A stretch of DNA of 64,000 nt from the NCBI RefSeq assembly GCF_026914185.1, contig NC_070558.1, forward strand, positions 2,852,001 to 2,916,000, read 5' to 3'. The stretch comes from Puccinia triticina (lineage: Eukaryota; Basidiomycota; Pucciniomycetes; Pucciniales; Pucciniaceae). Position numbers and translations under genes: made by a program. Positions 12,201-22,177 of the stretch are shown one piece after another. Under the pieces are notes generated by a model. That model made no database searches and was not told the origin of the DNA. It saw nothing but the letters and a program-made list of their open reading frames with translations. Position 1 is the stretch's first letter. The number at the start of each line of letters is the position of its first letter.

Positions 12201-15200
12201 GAACAAAGATCAGACCAACTTCAAACCAACTTCGAACCAGTACCTTACAAGGTTTGGACCAAACCTTGGCATGAATTGAGAGAAGGCACTCGTAAACAGG
12301 TGCTGAGCAAACATCCGTGGTGCTAGATCTATTGCGCCTTGATTGTCGACGCCCACCAGAATGTTTGTCGGTGTGTATCCTAGGCTGAGTTCTGAAATTA
12401 GACTTGTGAGCCAGGCAATTTCTCTCCCTAGATCAGAGAGGGCCTTGTACTCGGCTTTGGTTGAGGATAGCAAAACAGTAGCCTGTCGGCTGGCTTTCCA
12501 CGAAAGTACTTGCTTGTTGGTGAGAATAACATAGCTGGTTGCCAATCTTCTTGTGTCCGGGAAGTTGCCCCAGTCAGCGTCAATGTTTGCTCGGATCGAG
12601 AGGCTGGGTTCTTTGGTGAAGACAAGCCCCACTTGTTTGGTGCCGGACAGGTAGCGAAACACTTGCTCAGCCGCCCGATAGTGCTGGATCCCAGGCGACT
12701 CGAGGTGCTGTGACAAGACGCTGACTGCGTAAGAGATATCCGGGCGTGTGAGCACGCTGAGGTAGTTGAGGGAGCCCACGATGGCGCGATAGTTGACATC
12801 AAGATTCTTCAGTTCTTCAACTTCAGCGGCGGTGGCCTTCTTCAGATGAGTCTTTGGGTTGAGGGGACACAATGCTGGTGGTGCTGGGTCTAGTCCAAAT
12901 TCAACGAGCTTTCTTTCCACGTATTGTGTTTGATGAATGTGGAGACCAGCTGAATTCCTGTTGATGTTCATTCCCAAGAGAAATTCAGCAGACCCAAGGT
13001 ACTTTATATCGAATTCTTGCTCAATCTCTTTCTTGAGAGCGAGAGGATCTTGGCTGACTATGACTAAGTCGTCGATGTGAGCATATATCCAGGTGGCGGG
13101 TTGAGAGGGTAGCTCAGGGCGGTGAAAGACACATGGATCAGAGATTGTTGCTTTGAAGTTGACCGATTCTAGGAAAGCGCTCAGACGCTTGTACCAGACA
13201 AGCAAGGCTTGCTTGAGGCCATAGATGGCCTTGCGCAGCTCGAAGATTGTGCCTGGTGGGCACGGGTAGCCTTGAGGCGGAAGGAGCCTGACCGTGTCCG
13301 TGAGAGGACAGGTGAGGAACGCGCTGCAAACATCTAACTGGTGGATTAGCAGATTTTTGTTTACTGCGAACAACAGCAGCAGACGGAGCGAGGCCGTTTT
13401 GCCCGTGGGGGCGTATTTCAGCTCGAAATTGACACCTAATGTCTGGCAAAATCCTTTAGCGCAAATACGCGCCTTGTATTCTACGATCTGATTGTCAGCA
13501 CCCAACTTCTTGTGGTACACCCAAGTGGATGCTATGGGTGAGTCTTCAGGTTTGCGGGGTCGTTTGACCCAGACTTGGTGTTTTTTCATGTTATTGATCT
13601 CTTTGAGCTCAGCCTCCATCCAGTGTTGCTTCTCCGCGCTCATCATTGCCATGTTGTGCAATTTCGGATCAATGGTGACGGATATGTAGCAAGCCTGTTG
13701 GCGCGTGCGGCCTCCGGGTATGATGTTGTGCTCTTCAATGGCGCTTTCTATTGGCTTTTCAGGTCTGAATCCTTGAACATATACCCAGCGTTTTCCGGGC
13801 TCAGGGCTGATTGGATGGTCAATGGTCTCATCTTCTGGTTCAGCTTGTGCATCTTCTTGGATCTTCTCGACTTCATCAAAGGGAAGTATCAGGTCTGACT
13901 GAAAGATTGGGAGTGTGCCCTTGTCCCTTTGGGGAGAAACGTTAACGCTCCTGTTGAGAGCTTGACAGGCTGGGAAGTTGTTCTCTTTGAATTCCACTTG
14001 CCTGGAACAGATGACCTTTTGATCAGAGTGACGAAGCACTCTGTAGGACAAGAGTTCATTGGAGTAGCCGAGAAATGACCCGTCCCAGGCGATAGCGTCA
14101 AATTTTTCATCGCGATTAGCTTTTGGTTTCAGGGCACATGCTCTGCAACCGAAGGGCTTGAGGAAGTGAGGATTGGGCTTCTGTTTGAGAAAGAGATGAA
14201 TAGGCGGACAGCGACTCTTGGTGAGGGAAGGAAGACAATTGGTGGTGTTGGCAGCTGTGATTACTGCTTCGCCCCACCACTCTGCTGCCATGTTGGATTG
14301 AATCAAAATGCAGCAGGTCATTTCGATGATCGTCCGATTGGCCCGCTCCGCGATGCCGTTGTGTTGCGGAGTGTAAGGGGGAGAGACATTGTGCTGTATG
14401 CCTTCCTCCTGGAGTACGTCTTGCAGAATTCACCGCCGCCGTCGGTGACCAGCTTTTTGATTTGGTTACCAGTCTGTTTCTCGAAGAACGTCTTGTAGTC
14501 AAGGATTGCCTTGGTGGCATCTGATTTTTCCGACAGGAGACTGATGTTAATAAATCCCGTGTGCTGATCTACTAATGTGAGAAAGTAGCGGGCACTGCCA
14601 TTGGTGGCTGGGCTGATTGGACCCACTAGGTCACCATGGATGACTTCAAGTGATTGTTCAGTCGGGCTGAAGTGCCCTTTGAATGGCAGTTTTGTCATCT
14701 TTCCTTTTTGACAGGTGTCACACGGAATCTTACTGGCCATGAGCATGGGATTGTCAACGATGGATTGAATACGGGCCGCACTGGCGTGGCCGAGTCTTCT
14801 GTGCCACATCATGAAGTCGCTTGATGAGGTGGTGGTGGCTAGGGCTTTTGCTGATTTGGGTTGAAGACCAACAACTTCAAAGAGGTTCTTGCTTGTGTCT
14901 ACGCAAATGGTGTTGTCGACCATTTAGAGTGATGAACATTATGCCGCTTTCAGCTACGATGTCAGCCTTTTCTTTGATGAGTTGTGCAAACAACACAAGG
15001 TTGGTGGACAGGTTTGGGACGTATAATGAGTCATGGAGGGTGATCATTGTGTTGTCCTTGAGCATTAGCCAAGCCGTGCCTTTCCTCGTTGCCATAAGGC
15101 TTGCAGTTTCTTTTCCAGAGCCCGTAACAATGTAGACAAGCGTAGGTTTGGATTCCGTGAAGAAGTCTAGCGAGTTGAACATATGCTGACTTGCTCCAGA

Positions 15201-17355
15201 GTCGAGGATAACGGAGTCAAGACTGGTTTTCTCACTGCTGGTGTGGTATGTGTAGTGCTTGCTCGGACCAGGGTTGGATGGATTGGCTCCTGCCGCTGTT
15301 GTATTGTAGGTCACGGCTTTCGCTCTTTTGACTGGTCTGAGCTCTGGATGGATCGTCCAGCATTGACTCTCCTCATGTGCTGCATCGGGGTTGTGTTTTC
15401 CGCCTTTGCAGCTGACGTAGGGTCTCTTCCTGTTTTGCGCGGTTGTGGCCAGGGCCAGGCCATGAGTGGTGCTCGCCAATCAAAGTTGACTTTTGCCAGA
15501 TTTGACCAAGTCATGATTGGTGATCTGTCTGAGTTTTGAGATCAACAGGAATGGGTTCTTAAGCGTGTCGATGTCGCCAAGCAGTTGCTCCATGAGGGCA
15601 GGGCGCTGATCGGTGAGCTTCTCCATAATTGTGACACTGACAAGTTCTTGCATTACATTGACTCCGATGGTTGAGATTTCGGCTAGTGCCGCTTTGACTT
15701 TCAGGAGGTATTTGAGTAAGTCATTGTCAAAGGTTATTCGGCTATAGTTGACCCATACTCTGTAGATGCCGTAGATATTTGCCGCGGCATAATTTTCCTT
15801 GATACGTTTCCAGATCTTGAAGGGGTCTCTGCCGCAGATGGTCGCAAGACTGTTGAAGATTTCCGGAATGATTTTGGAACTGAAGATAAGCCAGACTTCT
15901 AAGATGTGGCTCTTGGTCTTCTCAGTAGCCTCCTCAGGATTTTCAATTTCCTTTTCGCAAATATACCACAGCTTTTTATACTCAAGGTAAGCGTGCATTG
16001 TGTGGTGCCAGATGGTATAGTTGTTCCCGTTGAAGGTGGGGATTGTGATGATTTATTTTTTGTCTTTCTTGTTTGCGGCTGAGTTGCTAGACATGTCGTT
16101 CGTCCTGCTCTTTGTTGCTGATTGAGTGGTTTGAGGTTAACTCGTCGAGTCGAGACTGTAAATCTGTAAGATTTGTGACAACTAAGAGCATATTTCTTTG
16201 TTAGATGACTATTCTGAGAACCATTTACAATGGAATTGATGTTTGATATTGGTTTAGAGAGGCATGAGACTGAATTTACCTAAGAGCAGGACGAAGAAGG
16301 TCCTGACTTGGCTGACTGAATGAACTGAGAAAAAGAAGGAAAAGTTATTGATTGATGATGATCAACTGGGAGATTTTGACCAAGGATGATTGATCTGGAG
16401 AGATGCAACTGTCTGTCTGGTCGTCAGCTCGACATCATTCTAAGAGCTGCTTGGGTGGATTATTCTCACCTGTCTGGTTGACAAGAATAGCCTAGTCTTT
16501 CGTGCAACCATGGTTATCCTGAGCTGGTGAGGGAATTGGTCGATGCCTATTACATTCAAGTATGTGCATCAGACCTTGCTCTATTCTGGGGTTCTATAAG
16601 GATAACTGTTGCAACGTACTTAATGAAATTAAGACTGTTTCTGGTGGCTAACGGCAATGAGATTCTGTGGGCAAGTGAGCTGTGTGTTTGCGATGGGATG
16701 ACTGATTAGCCTGAGGTCTGCTCTGACGGGCAAATGGCAGCTCCTTAAATACTCACAAGTCCATCTTGTGGATTGTCTCGTTTGCCTTGGGCCGTTCGTT
16801 GTTCCCGGTGGGTCGCGAGGCTTGGGGCCGTTCACTTGGTGAGCGGTGGCTCGTACCATCTCCATTATCTAGAGAGGGGAGGCTGAGGATTAGTAACATC
16901 TCTTGGATGCACAGAATCTGAGACTATACTGCTTACCTTGCTGTGCAAGATAGTTTGTATCTCCCTTGCTACGCTTCGATGAAGGTGCGACGGGTTTGAT
17001 ACTCTGACAATGACCAATGATGACCATTTCTAGTGCTCCTCTGATGAACCCACAGCAAATCTGGCTGTCCCACATGCCGCCAACTGAGACCGCGGCAGGT
17101 CCGGGGTTGACTTGTGCACCAAGAGCGTCTTCAGGAACTTCGACAAACTCAGCAAGGACGTTCTTGTTGAAGGAGAGGGTAAATCCAAGCAAGCCGCTTG
17201 TCACTTGTGGGTTGCGGCTGGCATGAGGCGAGTAGCCCAGGAACATTTTGAAGGCTACCTTTGACACCACCTCGCCCACCTCGCGAAAGTTGCTGCATCG
17301 CGACAGCAAGGACCGCGCTAGGAGATCTATCCGTCTGGTTGATTTGTTGTATCCC
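6252..17355 (-). CDS. BET3: BET3/TRAPPC3, TRAPP complex subunit: 3' part, last intron carries a retrotransposon
   Basis: BET3 is a core subunit of TRAPP, which activates the Rab Ypt1/Rab1 and tethers ER-Golgi vesicles. Two exons are visible. Exon A (17,355-17,025) encodes GYNKSTRRIDLLAR, the DFRE-like NFREVGEVVSKVAFKMFLG block and CCGFIRGALEM. Exon B (6,371-6,252) encodes VGMAIEAKFVLDVLCG and the end ILQADD-stop. Together they match the family's C-terminal two thirds in order. Splicing ATG|GTCATC to CCCAG|GTT restores GALEMVGMAIEAKF. Without the insert the intron would be 81 nt with a GCTAAT branch-like site. The copia element lies inside it in sense orientation. The expected upstream exon (family motif like TLTYG) was not found. 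A 12-codon frame, MSPKKPTKRTLE (17,500-17,462), looks like a family N-terminus but ends in a stop. Gene status, functional or pseudogene, is therefore open. Confidence 0.8.
6438..6442. repeat. Target site duplication ATGAC, left
   Basis: ATGAC directly precedes the left LTR and recurs at 17,010-17,014 directly after the right LTR: a 5-bp duplication as made by LTR retrotransposon integrase. Confidence 0.9.
6443..7287 (-). repeat. Copia 3' LTR
   Basis: 845 bp, TGTAAGATTTGTGACAAC ... GATACTCTGACA on the plus strand; direct repeat of 16,165-17,009. No clear polypurine tract precedes it on the element strand. Confidence 0.92.
7338..7531 (-). pseudogene. Copia RNase H, C-terminal piece cut off by insertion
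   Basis: Minus-strand frame reading ARSEISQNGFRTKHMD, then the standard copia ending HFVRELITTSKIKLHYI and NFADFLTKPTGR, to TAG at 7,340-7,338. It is the missing end of the polyprotein at 12,323-16,094, from which it is parted by the TIR element. Joining across one CTA gives the family motif GAIDLARSE. Confidence 0.9.
7529..7531. repeat. Target duplication CTA of the nested TIR element, left
   Basis: CTA here and at 12,323-12,325. One copy fits the uninterrupted RNase H frame, which independently confirms it. Confidence 0.85.
10412..10441. repeat. Near-perfect palindrome
   Basis: CACACTAACGTACG, CC, CGTACGTTTGTGTG: 14-bp arms with one mismatch and a 2-bp spacer, just before the minisatellite in the CACTA-like element. 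Confidence 0.85.
10490..11580. repeat. Palindromic minisatellite array C
   Basis: About 1.1 kb of diverged units such as CCGGTCATCAAGAGG alternating with CCCCTCAATGACCGG. It shares the GGTCAT / ATGACC core with arrays A and B but has its own flanks (GAGAGGAG rather than ATTGGAGGG). Confidence 0.85.
12326..16094 (-). pseudogene. Copia Gag-Pol polyprotein, interrupted
   Basis: Start ATG at 16,094-16,092 (MSSNSAANKKDKK), then TAA at 16,055-16,053, continuing ITIPTFNGNNYTIW, a copia Gag start. A TGA at 15,482-15,480 separates Gag from a Cys/His-rich part and the protease LDSGASQHM. A frameshift near 14,928 moves the frame; there follow MWHRRLGH..CDTCQKGK (integrase zinc finger) and integrase core Asp residues in HGDLVGP and TDGGGEF. 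A second shift near 14,425 restores the frame with PYTPQHNGIAERANR. RT has QLDVCSAFL and YAHIDDLVIV (the usual YVDD variant is altered), then RNase H motifs to GAIDLA, where the CACTA-like element enters. Two stops plus two shifts: not translatable as one protein. Confidence 0.9.
16110..16164 (-). other. Copia primer-binding region resembling a tRNA anticodon arm
   Basis: Directly inside the 5' LTR the element strand reads GATTTACAGTCTCGACTCG. Its complement, CGAGACTGTAAATC, looks like the anticodon arm of tRNA-Tyr(GUA). Copia-type elements are known to prime from internally cut tRNA (initiator Met in Drosophila copia and yeast Ty5), so a half-tRNA primer is plausible. The tRNA identity is inference. 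Confidence 0.4.
16165..17009 (-). repeat. Copia 5' LTR
   Basis: 845 bp, same ends as 6,443-7,287; differences seen include GAACCATTT for GAACTATTT and GGTGCGACG for GGTGTGACG. Followed by ATGAC at 17,010-17,014. Confidence 0.92.
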
Positions 17356-17609
17356 CTGTGTAACGTGCCAATCACATGAAAAGAATGAACTTTACACATG
17401 AAATCTCTCTTATCTCTGCGCGCAAGAACGCTGAGTTTTCCCAATTTCCCGATTGCCCTATCTATTCCAGAGTTCGCTTGGTTGGTTTCTTAGGGCTCAT
17501 CACTGCCAGTGGCTCTGCGTTTGTTTCTTTCAGACAATTTGTTTTTGAGTGCTTCTGTCGCCGCTGAGCATCAGGCAGGGCAGGCGCCAAGGAGAATGTC
17601 ATTGTGGGT

Positions 17610-18040
17610 GGAGCAGGCTGGGTCCACCTGTTTGCCTGGCTCAGCTTGGCGAGCAGCGCAGGCAACAACAGCGCCAGCTAGGATTCTACACGGCGCATCG
17701 CAATGTGAAGCCAATACTTCATCCAAACCCCGATTGGCACGAGTTAGTCAGGGCGAGGATGGTGTGGCGCGCGGGCGGGCAGGGGCCTGGTCGGATCACG
17801 CTGTGACTGACGAGAATTTCATGGAGCGGGTGGGGCAGGGTCCACCTGTTTGCCTGGCTCAGCTTGGCGAGCAGCACAGGCAACAACAGCGCCAGCTAGG
17901 ATTCTACGCGGCGCATCGCAATGTGAAGCCAATACTTCATCCAAACCCCAATTGGCACGAGTTTAGTTGGGGAGAGGATGGTGTGGCGCACGGGTGGGCA
18001 GGGGCCTGGTTGGATGACGCTGTGGCTGACAAGTTTAGAA
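17610..18040. repeat. Tandem duplication, 218-bp period, two copies
   Basis: GGTCCACCTGTTTGCCTGGC starts at 17,621 and 17,839, followed by about 190 bp of strong similarity. A 194-codon plus-strand frame spans both copies; as it shows no family features and has compositional bias, no gene is called. It lies where upstream BET3 exons would be expected. Confidence 0.8.
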
Positions 18041-18049
18041 AATGCTTGG

Positions 18050-18690
18050 TTCACCCAGCCTGCTCTTTGATGGGATGTACGTGTAGGGGTTGAACTCGGC
18101 AATGGCTACAGTTGCAGTAGAGGTTGCTTAGAACATGAGGGAGTACGGAAGAATGGCTTCTATGTTGGCAATGGTTGTTAGAAGCCGACGAAGTGATGTT
18201 TGGTTTAGCCACATACTCATGGAGTTTGTGAGACGAGGTGGGGAGTGTGTCATGGCAATAGTCGGGATGCACCAGAACTTGAGGCGATGAAGAGCGCGGG
18301 ATATAAATACGGGGGGTGAGTCAACAGTTTTTGCCTCAGGCAATTCCTCCAGCTGCAATTCCAGTCGCGAGTTGCCTCAACCCCCTCCGCTGTTGCACTT
18401 GCGCAGTCTGAGGGGGCTTCATTCGGTGGCCCCCCTTCTGCATAATGCCTTTGCGGCGCGCTGGGGGTCATCCTCCCACTGTTTTTTAACCCTGCTAGAC
18501 AGGGATGGACAGTGGGCCACGGTGCATCAGCTTGCTGATGTTGGGTGGCTTGGTGGGGGTTACTTTTTGGCAATTTTATCTTTTTTTTGTAGGTATTAGA
18601 TCTTGTATCATTTGTTTTGTAAAGGGGAAACCCTTGATTTTTTTTTTGTGATTTTTGTCAATTTGTAGGGGAAACCCTTGAAGTTTTGGT
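18050..18690. other. No gene seen
   Basis: Low-information sequence with a twice-repeated AGGGGAAACCCTTGA (about 18,623 and 18,668). No splice-consistent coding frame was found on either strand. Confidence 0.5.
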
Positions 18691-18691
18691 T

Positions 18692-19814
18692 TCATGATTC
18701 ACAGGCTTTAATATACTTGGATATGCTCAATATTTCAATCAGAATTTGGTTAAAGAAATCTTCTACTTGTGCTAGAGGCTCATTGTGGTCAATGAGTTCC
18801 TCTAGTTTTTCTGTCTTATTTTGTTTATTACTTTCTTTTGTTTCTCTGGGTGGTTTCTCAGTGGGTTCCTGCTTGTTTAAGCGTTGGACTTCTTGGCGCA
18901 CTGTCTTAGGTTTCTGTTTAGGAATACTATTGTTTTCTCGGACTATAAAATGTGATTCTCGACTACTAACATTATTATTATGTTGCTCATTCGCTTGTGG
19001 ATAGGGCTTTATAGTAGAAGGTTTCACAACAGGTTCTTTAGTATATGAAATAGCAAGTTCTTTAACGGACAATAAGACGGGATCAGGGTGTAGGACATGT
19101 TCAGGTATATGGACGGGGTCAGACGGTGCAACAGGCTCAGTGTTATTAAACAAGTTGGAAGACAAGGTGATGGGGTCAGGCTGGTTAGTTTCCTGGTCTA
19201 CTCCTCAATGGTGTCTTTGACTTCCATTAATACTCAAGCCATTCTGAACGTCTCCTTCCACTTGTTCTCGCCGCTCTTCGGTTTTTGCTCATATGTTTTC
19301 GAGTCCGACGCTTTTGGTTTGGAGTGGTCGATATTCAGAATATTGTAAGGTTTTCTTGTTCTTGCTCTCTTTGTTTACCTTTATATCCTTCTTGTTGTTT
19401 TTGAGGACTCTGATGTGTTTGCGCTCCGTGTACGGGTTCCAGCCGTCCGAGTGCTTTGTTAAGATTTCCTTCCACGGGAGAAATTTCTGGACAACCCGGA
19501 ACAAAGAGATCACTTGTTTGAGGTAGGACTTGAGTAAGTCCATTTTGTCGTAATCCTTTGTGTTCAGATAAGCGGCCTTCGTCGCTTTGAAGATCGCTAT
19601 TGCATCCCCCTGCGCTTTGTTCAGGACTGGGGCCGAGCAATGTCAGTATAGATTTGTCGGCTTGTGTGTTTTTGGAGGGGGTGTTTGCTAACTTTGAGGG
19701 GGTTTCTCGGTTATTATGTCGAGCTTGTCCTCCTCACCCTCTTCCTTTTCCTCGGCCTCTTTTGGTGGGGGGAGCGTTTGCAGAGTGGTCTTTACCTGAT
19801 CTGGTATCGACCAT
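18692..19814 (-). pseudogene. Gypsy Gag N-terminal region, broken
   Basis: ATG at 19,814 opens MVDTRSGKDHSANAPPTKRG, then an Arg/Gly run with TGA at 19,736-19,734 where CGA (Arg) would fit. After a frame change come LNKAQGDAIAIFKATKAAY and LLKSYLKQVISLFRVVQK, a helical capsid-like stretch, and a Pro/Lys-rich low-complexity tail to 18,692. The basic Gly/Arg start and helical core suggest a gypsy Gag; the assignment is by resemblance. No protease or RT follows, so only the 5' end remains. Confidence 0.45.
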
Positions 19815-19883
19815 GTTCAAGGATTAGGTGTTAGTTTTGTTTTTATTTATGTTTGCGTTGGTTGACTAAAAGAAATCTAACCT

Positions 19884-20090
19884 TCGAGCAATCTAAGCGC
19901 CGCGGCCTTTGGGTCAAATTGTTTCTCGATGATTCGAGCTGGTAATGTTGCCAGGTGCGGTCTCTTCTTCTCCTGGTATGGGCTGAGGAAGAAGCCAAGT
20001 GATAGCAAGGCTGTTTGTTCGCCGTTCTTTGCTGGCTTGTCTGTGGTCGCGGTCTTTGGATCGGCGGATTTCGTTGTATCCAGGTGGTTG
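19884..20090 (-). other. Open, protein-like stretch upstream of the Gag remnant
   Basis: The minus-strand frame reads LLSLGFFLSPYQEKKRPHLA and ARIIEKQFDPKAAALRLLEG before a GTTAGA donor-like site; an in-frame TAA lies upstream. It could be a leader frame of the gypsy element or an orphan exon. Not recognised. Confidence 0.25.
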
Positions 20091-20626
20091 TTGGCTGGTT
20101 AAGCGGCTGGCACGGGAGCAGACACTAGACTCGCGGTGAAAAAGGAAAAAAAAAAAAAAAACGTAAAATATATGTTTTGTACAGTTTAGTTTTATGTATT
20201 TTTATATGTATTTTATTGTTTTTTATCTCTATTGCACAATATGTCAGAAACAAGGAAAAAACTCGTACTTGTTTAGTGGATTTAATTGGTTTTTATGTAA
20301 AAACTGAAGTACTGACGGCAAAAATATGGGGATAATTGCTAAAAATAAGGAAAAAACCTCAGAAAAAAATCAGTTTTATCCTTGACAGGTACTTTGGGTA
20401 AAAAAACACAATGAGGCCCCCAAATGACAGCTCTGTTTATGAAGCTTAGGGCAAAAAAACCGTCAAAATAAGGATTTTGGGCCCCAGCACTATAACTGTG
20501 CTGATGTAAACACTGGTAATTTAAATTACCAAGCTTGTTATGTGGCAAATATGGCCACTACAAAGGTTTGAACTCTCTGTAACAGAGGAAAGATTAATTA
20601 TGTAATTAATAATATGTAATTATTAA

Positions 20627-21383
20627 CGGACTTACTTCGTGCACTGCAAAAAGCTCTTCGCGCACTGTGCAGTGCGCGAAGTTTGCAAACACTTCGCGCA
20701 CTGCGCGTGAAGGGCGCAACTTTTTCAAATTATTTTTTGACCAATCAATAGACAAGCTTATTATTGTCCTCTGTGAATTTATTTGGAGTTTTTTGAAGCT
20801 TCCTTGTATGCTTAAAAATCCCACCAATAAAAAAAACAAGTACAGCCATTTGGGGACCTGGAATTCATATTCCCACAGGCCAAAAATCCAAATAATTTAG
20901 TGAATCATATTAAATATGTATCCAAAAGTTTTAGAACTTTTTGGCCACTTTGTACAAGGACAAGGCTTTCAAAAACCAGTAACTTTTTCTCAAGATATGC
21001 CAAAATGCGCCAGTAAGTGGTGAACTTTCCTAATTTGTGAAAGCCTTATTCTTGCACAAAGTGGCCAAAAAAATCTAGAAAGTTCGAATTCATATGTATC
21101 ATGATTCACTAAATTATTTGGATTTTTTGACTGGTGGGAATATGGATTCCAGGTCCCCAAGTGACTGTACTTGTTTATTTTATTGGTGGAATTTCTAAGC
21201 ATACAGAGAAGCTTCAAAAAACTCCAAATAAATTCACAGAGGACAAAAATAAGCTTTTCTATTGATTGATCAAAAAATAATTTGAAAAATTTGCGCCCTT
21301 CACGCACAGTGCGCAAAGTGTTTGCAAACTTTGCGCACTGCACAGTGCGCAAAGAGCTTTTCGCAGTGCGCAAAGTAAGTCCG
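20627..21383. mobile_element. 757-bp foldback element with 8-bp target duplication
   Basis: Almost the whole element is an inverted repeat: both ends read CGGACTTACTT(C/T)G(T/C)GCACTGC inward and the arms, about 340 bp each, pair along their length around a roughly 70-bp unique centre. ATTATTAA flanks it at 20,619-20,626 and 21,384-21,391. An 8-bp duplication fits hAT-type transposition. Subterminal GCGCACTGTGCAGTGCGC is itself palindromic. No coding capacity. Confidence 0.88.
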
Positions 21384-21391
21384 ATTATTAA

Positions 21392-22177
21392 TTACAGGGA
21401 ATTAATTTGGCGTAAAAGTAGGTGGTAAGCGCTTAAACTGATTGGCTGCTTGACAGAGGCGGAGGTCTTACGGCAACTGCTTATAAGGATAAATCTTTAA
21501 ATATGCTAATAAGGGATTTTTGATGATTTAAAGGGTTTAATCCAGTGGATTTTACGTGCTGGGGATGGTTTATAAGGGAAAGGGGCTACAATAGTAGCAG
21601 GGGAGAATATTCACGGCAAACTTACAGTTTCTGGGCGGTGAATGGTCCGGGGGATCTTTTCCTGAGGGCCAAATAGGCCTCTATTTATAGAGGGGACTTC
21701 AGTGGGCGTAACCACTAAGTCCTTTTCTCCCTATGGGGGTATCCTGAGGTGTAGCCATGAACAGGGCTTAGCTGTGGGCAAATTATTTGTATTGTAATAG
21801 ACTAATTTCCCTGACTCATGTTTATAGCCAATTTTCATGTGAAAGAGCTTCAGTAGAAGTCTACATAATACTTTCACGGGGTATTTTTACACAACTAATA
21901 TTACTCATCAATTTACAACAGTTTATTTTTATGTACTTTGTTTGTTTTACTAAATTTTTGTATGTAATACTATTTTTGGGCGCTTTCTGGGGCCAATTCT
22001 TATTTATACAATTAGTACATGAAGGAATAGGAATAAGGGGTTACTTTGAGTGGGTGACCCCCCTTAATTTATGATGAGGAATCTAATTCTGCAATAATAA
22101 TTTAATAATTATTATTATTTACTAAGTTATTGCAGTCTTTTGGATACTTGATGTATCTCTAAGGCTGACAGCACTCA
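21392..22177. other. Possible LTR or leader sequence, no gene
   Basis: Contains a TATA-like CTATTTATAGAGGGG (about 21,682) and, at 22,092-22,139, an AT-rich imperfect hairpin closed by CTGCAATAA / TTATTGCAG. May belong to the gypsy remnant to its left; no matching second LTR was found. Confidence 0.3.

Larger units (their letters stand above)
7532..12322. mobile_element. 4,791-bp CACTA-like (CMC/EnSpm type) non-autonomous TIR element
   Basis: The ends are inverted repeats of about 38 bp: CACCACAGATGTTTGCTCAG at the left and, reverse-complemented, CACCACGGATGTTTGCTCAG at the right, both leading to AGTGCC. The 3-bp duplication and CAC start fit the CACTA group. The left subterminal sequence TGCTCAGCACTTG recurs at about 7,871, as subterminal repeats do. 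No transposase was recognised; the interior is AT-rich DNA, a strong palindrome, a minisatellite array and a GGAGTGC/GCACTCC-rich block (11,650-11,950). It was therefore mobilised in trans, or this copy lost its gene. The superfamily rests on ends and duplication only. Confidence 0.75.
6443..17009 (-). mobile_element. Complete Ty1/copia retrotransposon with a nested TIR element
   Basis: Bounded by 845-bp LTRs (6,443-7,287 and 16,165-17,009), both TG...CA on the plus strand, with a 5-bp duplication ATGAC outside. Gag, protease, integrase, RT and RNase H lie on the minus strand in copia order. Removing the 4,791-bp insert and one CTA leaves about 5.8 kb, normal for copia. By eye the LTRs differ at roughly a dozen sites, so insertion is fairly recent. 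In-frame stops and two frameshifts in gag-pol make it non-autonomous now. Confidence 0.93.

Noticed and set aside
17509..18093. 194-codon plus-strand frame over the 218-bp duplication
   Set aside because: It exists because the GC-rich duplicated unit lacks stops; no recognisable motif.
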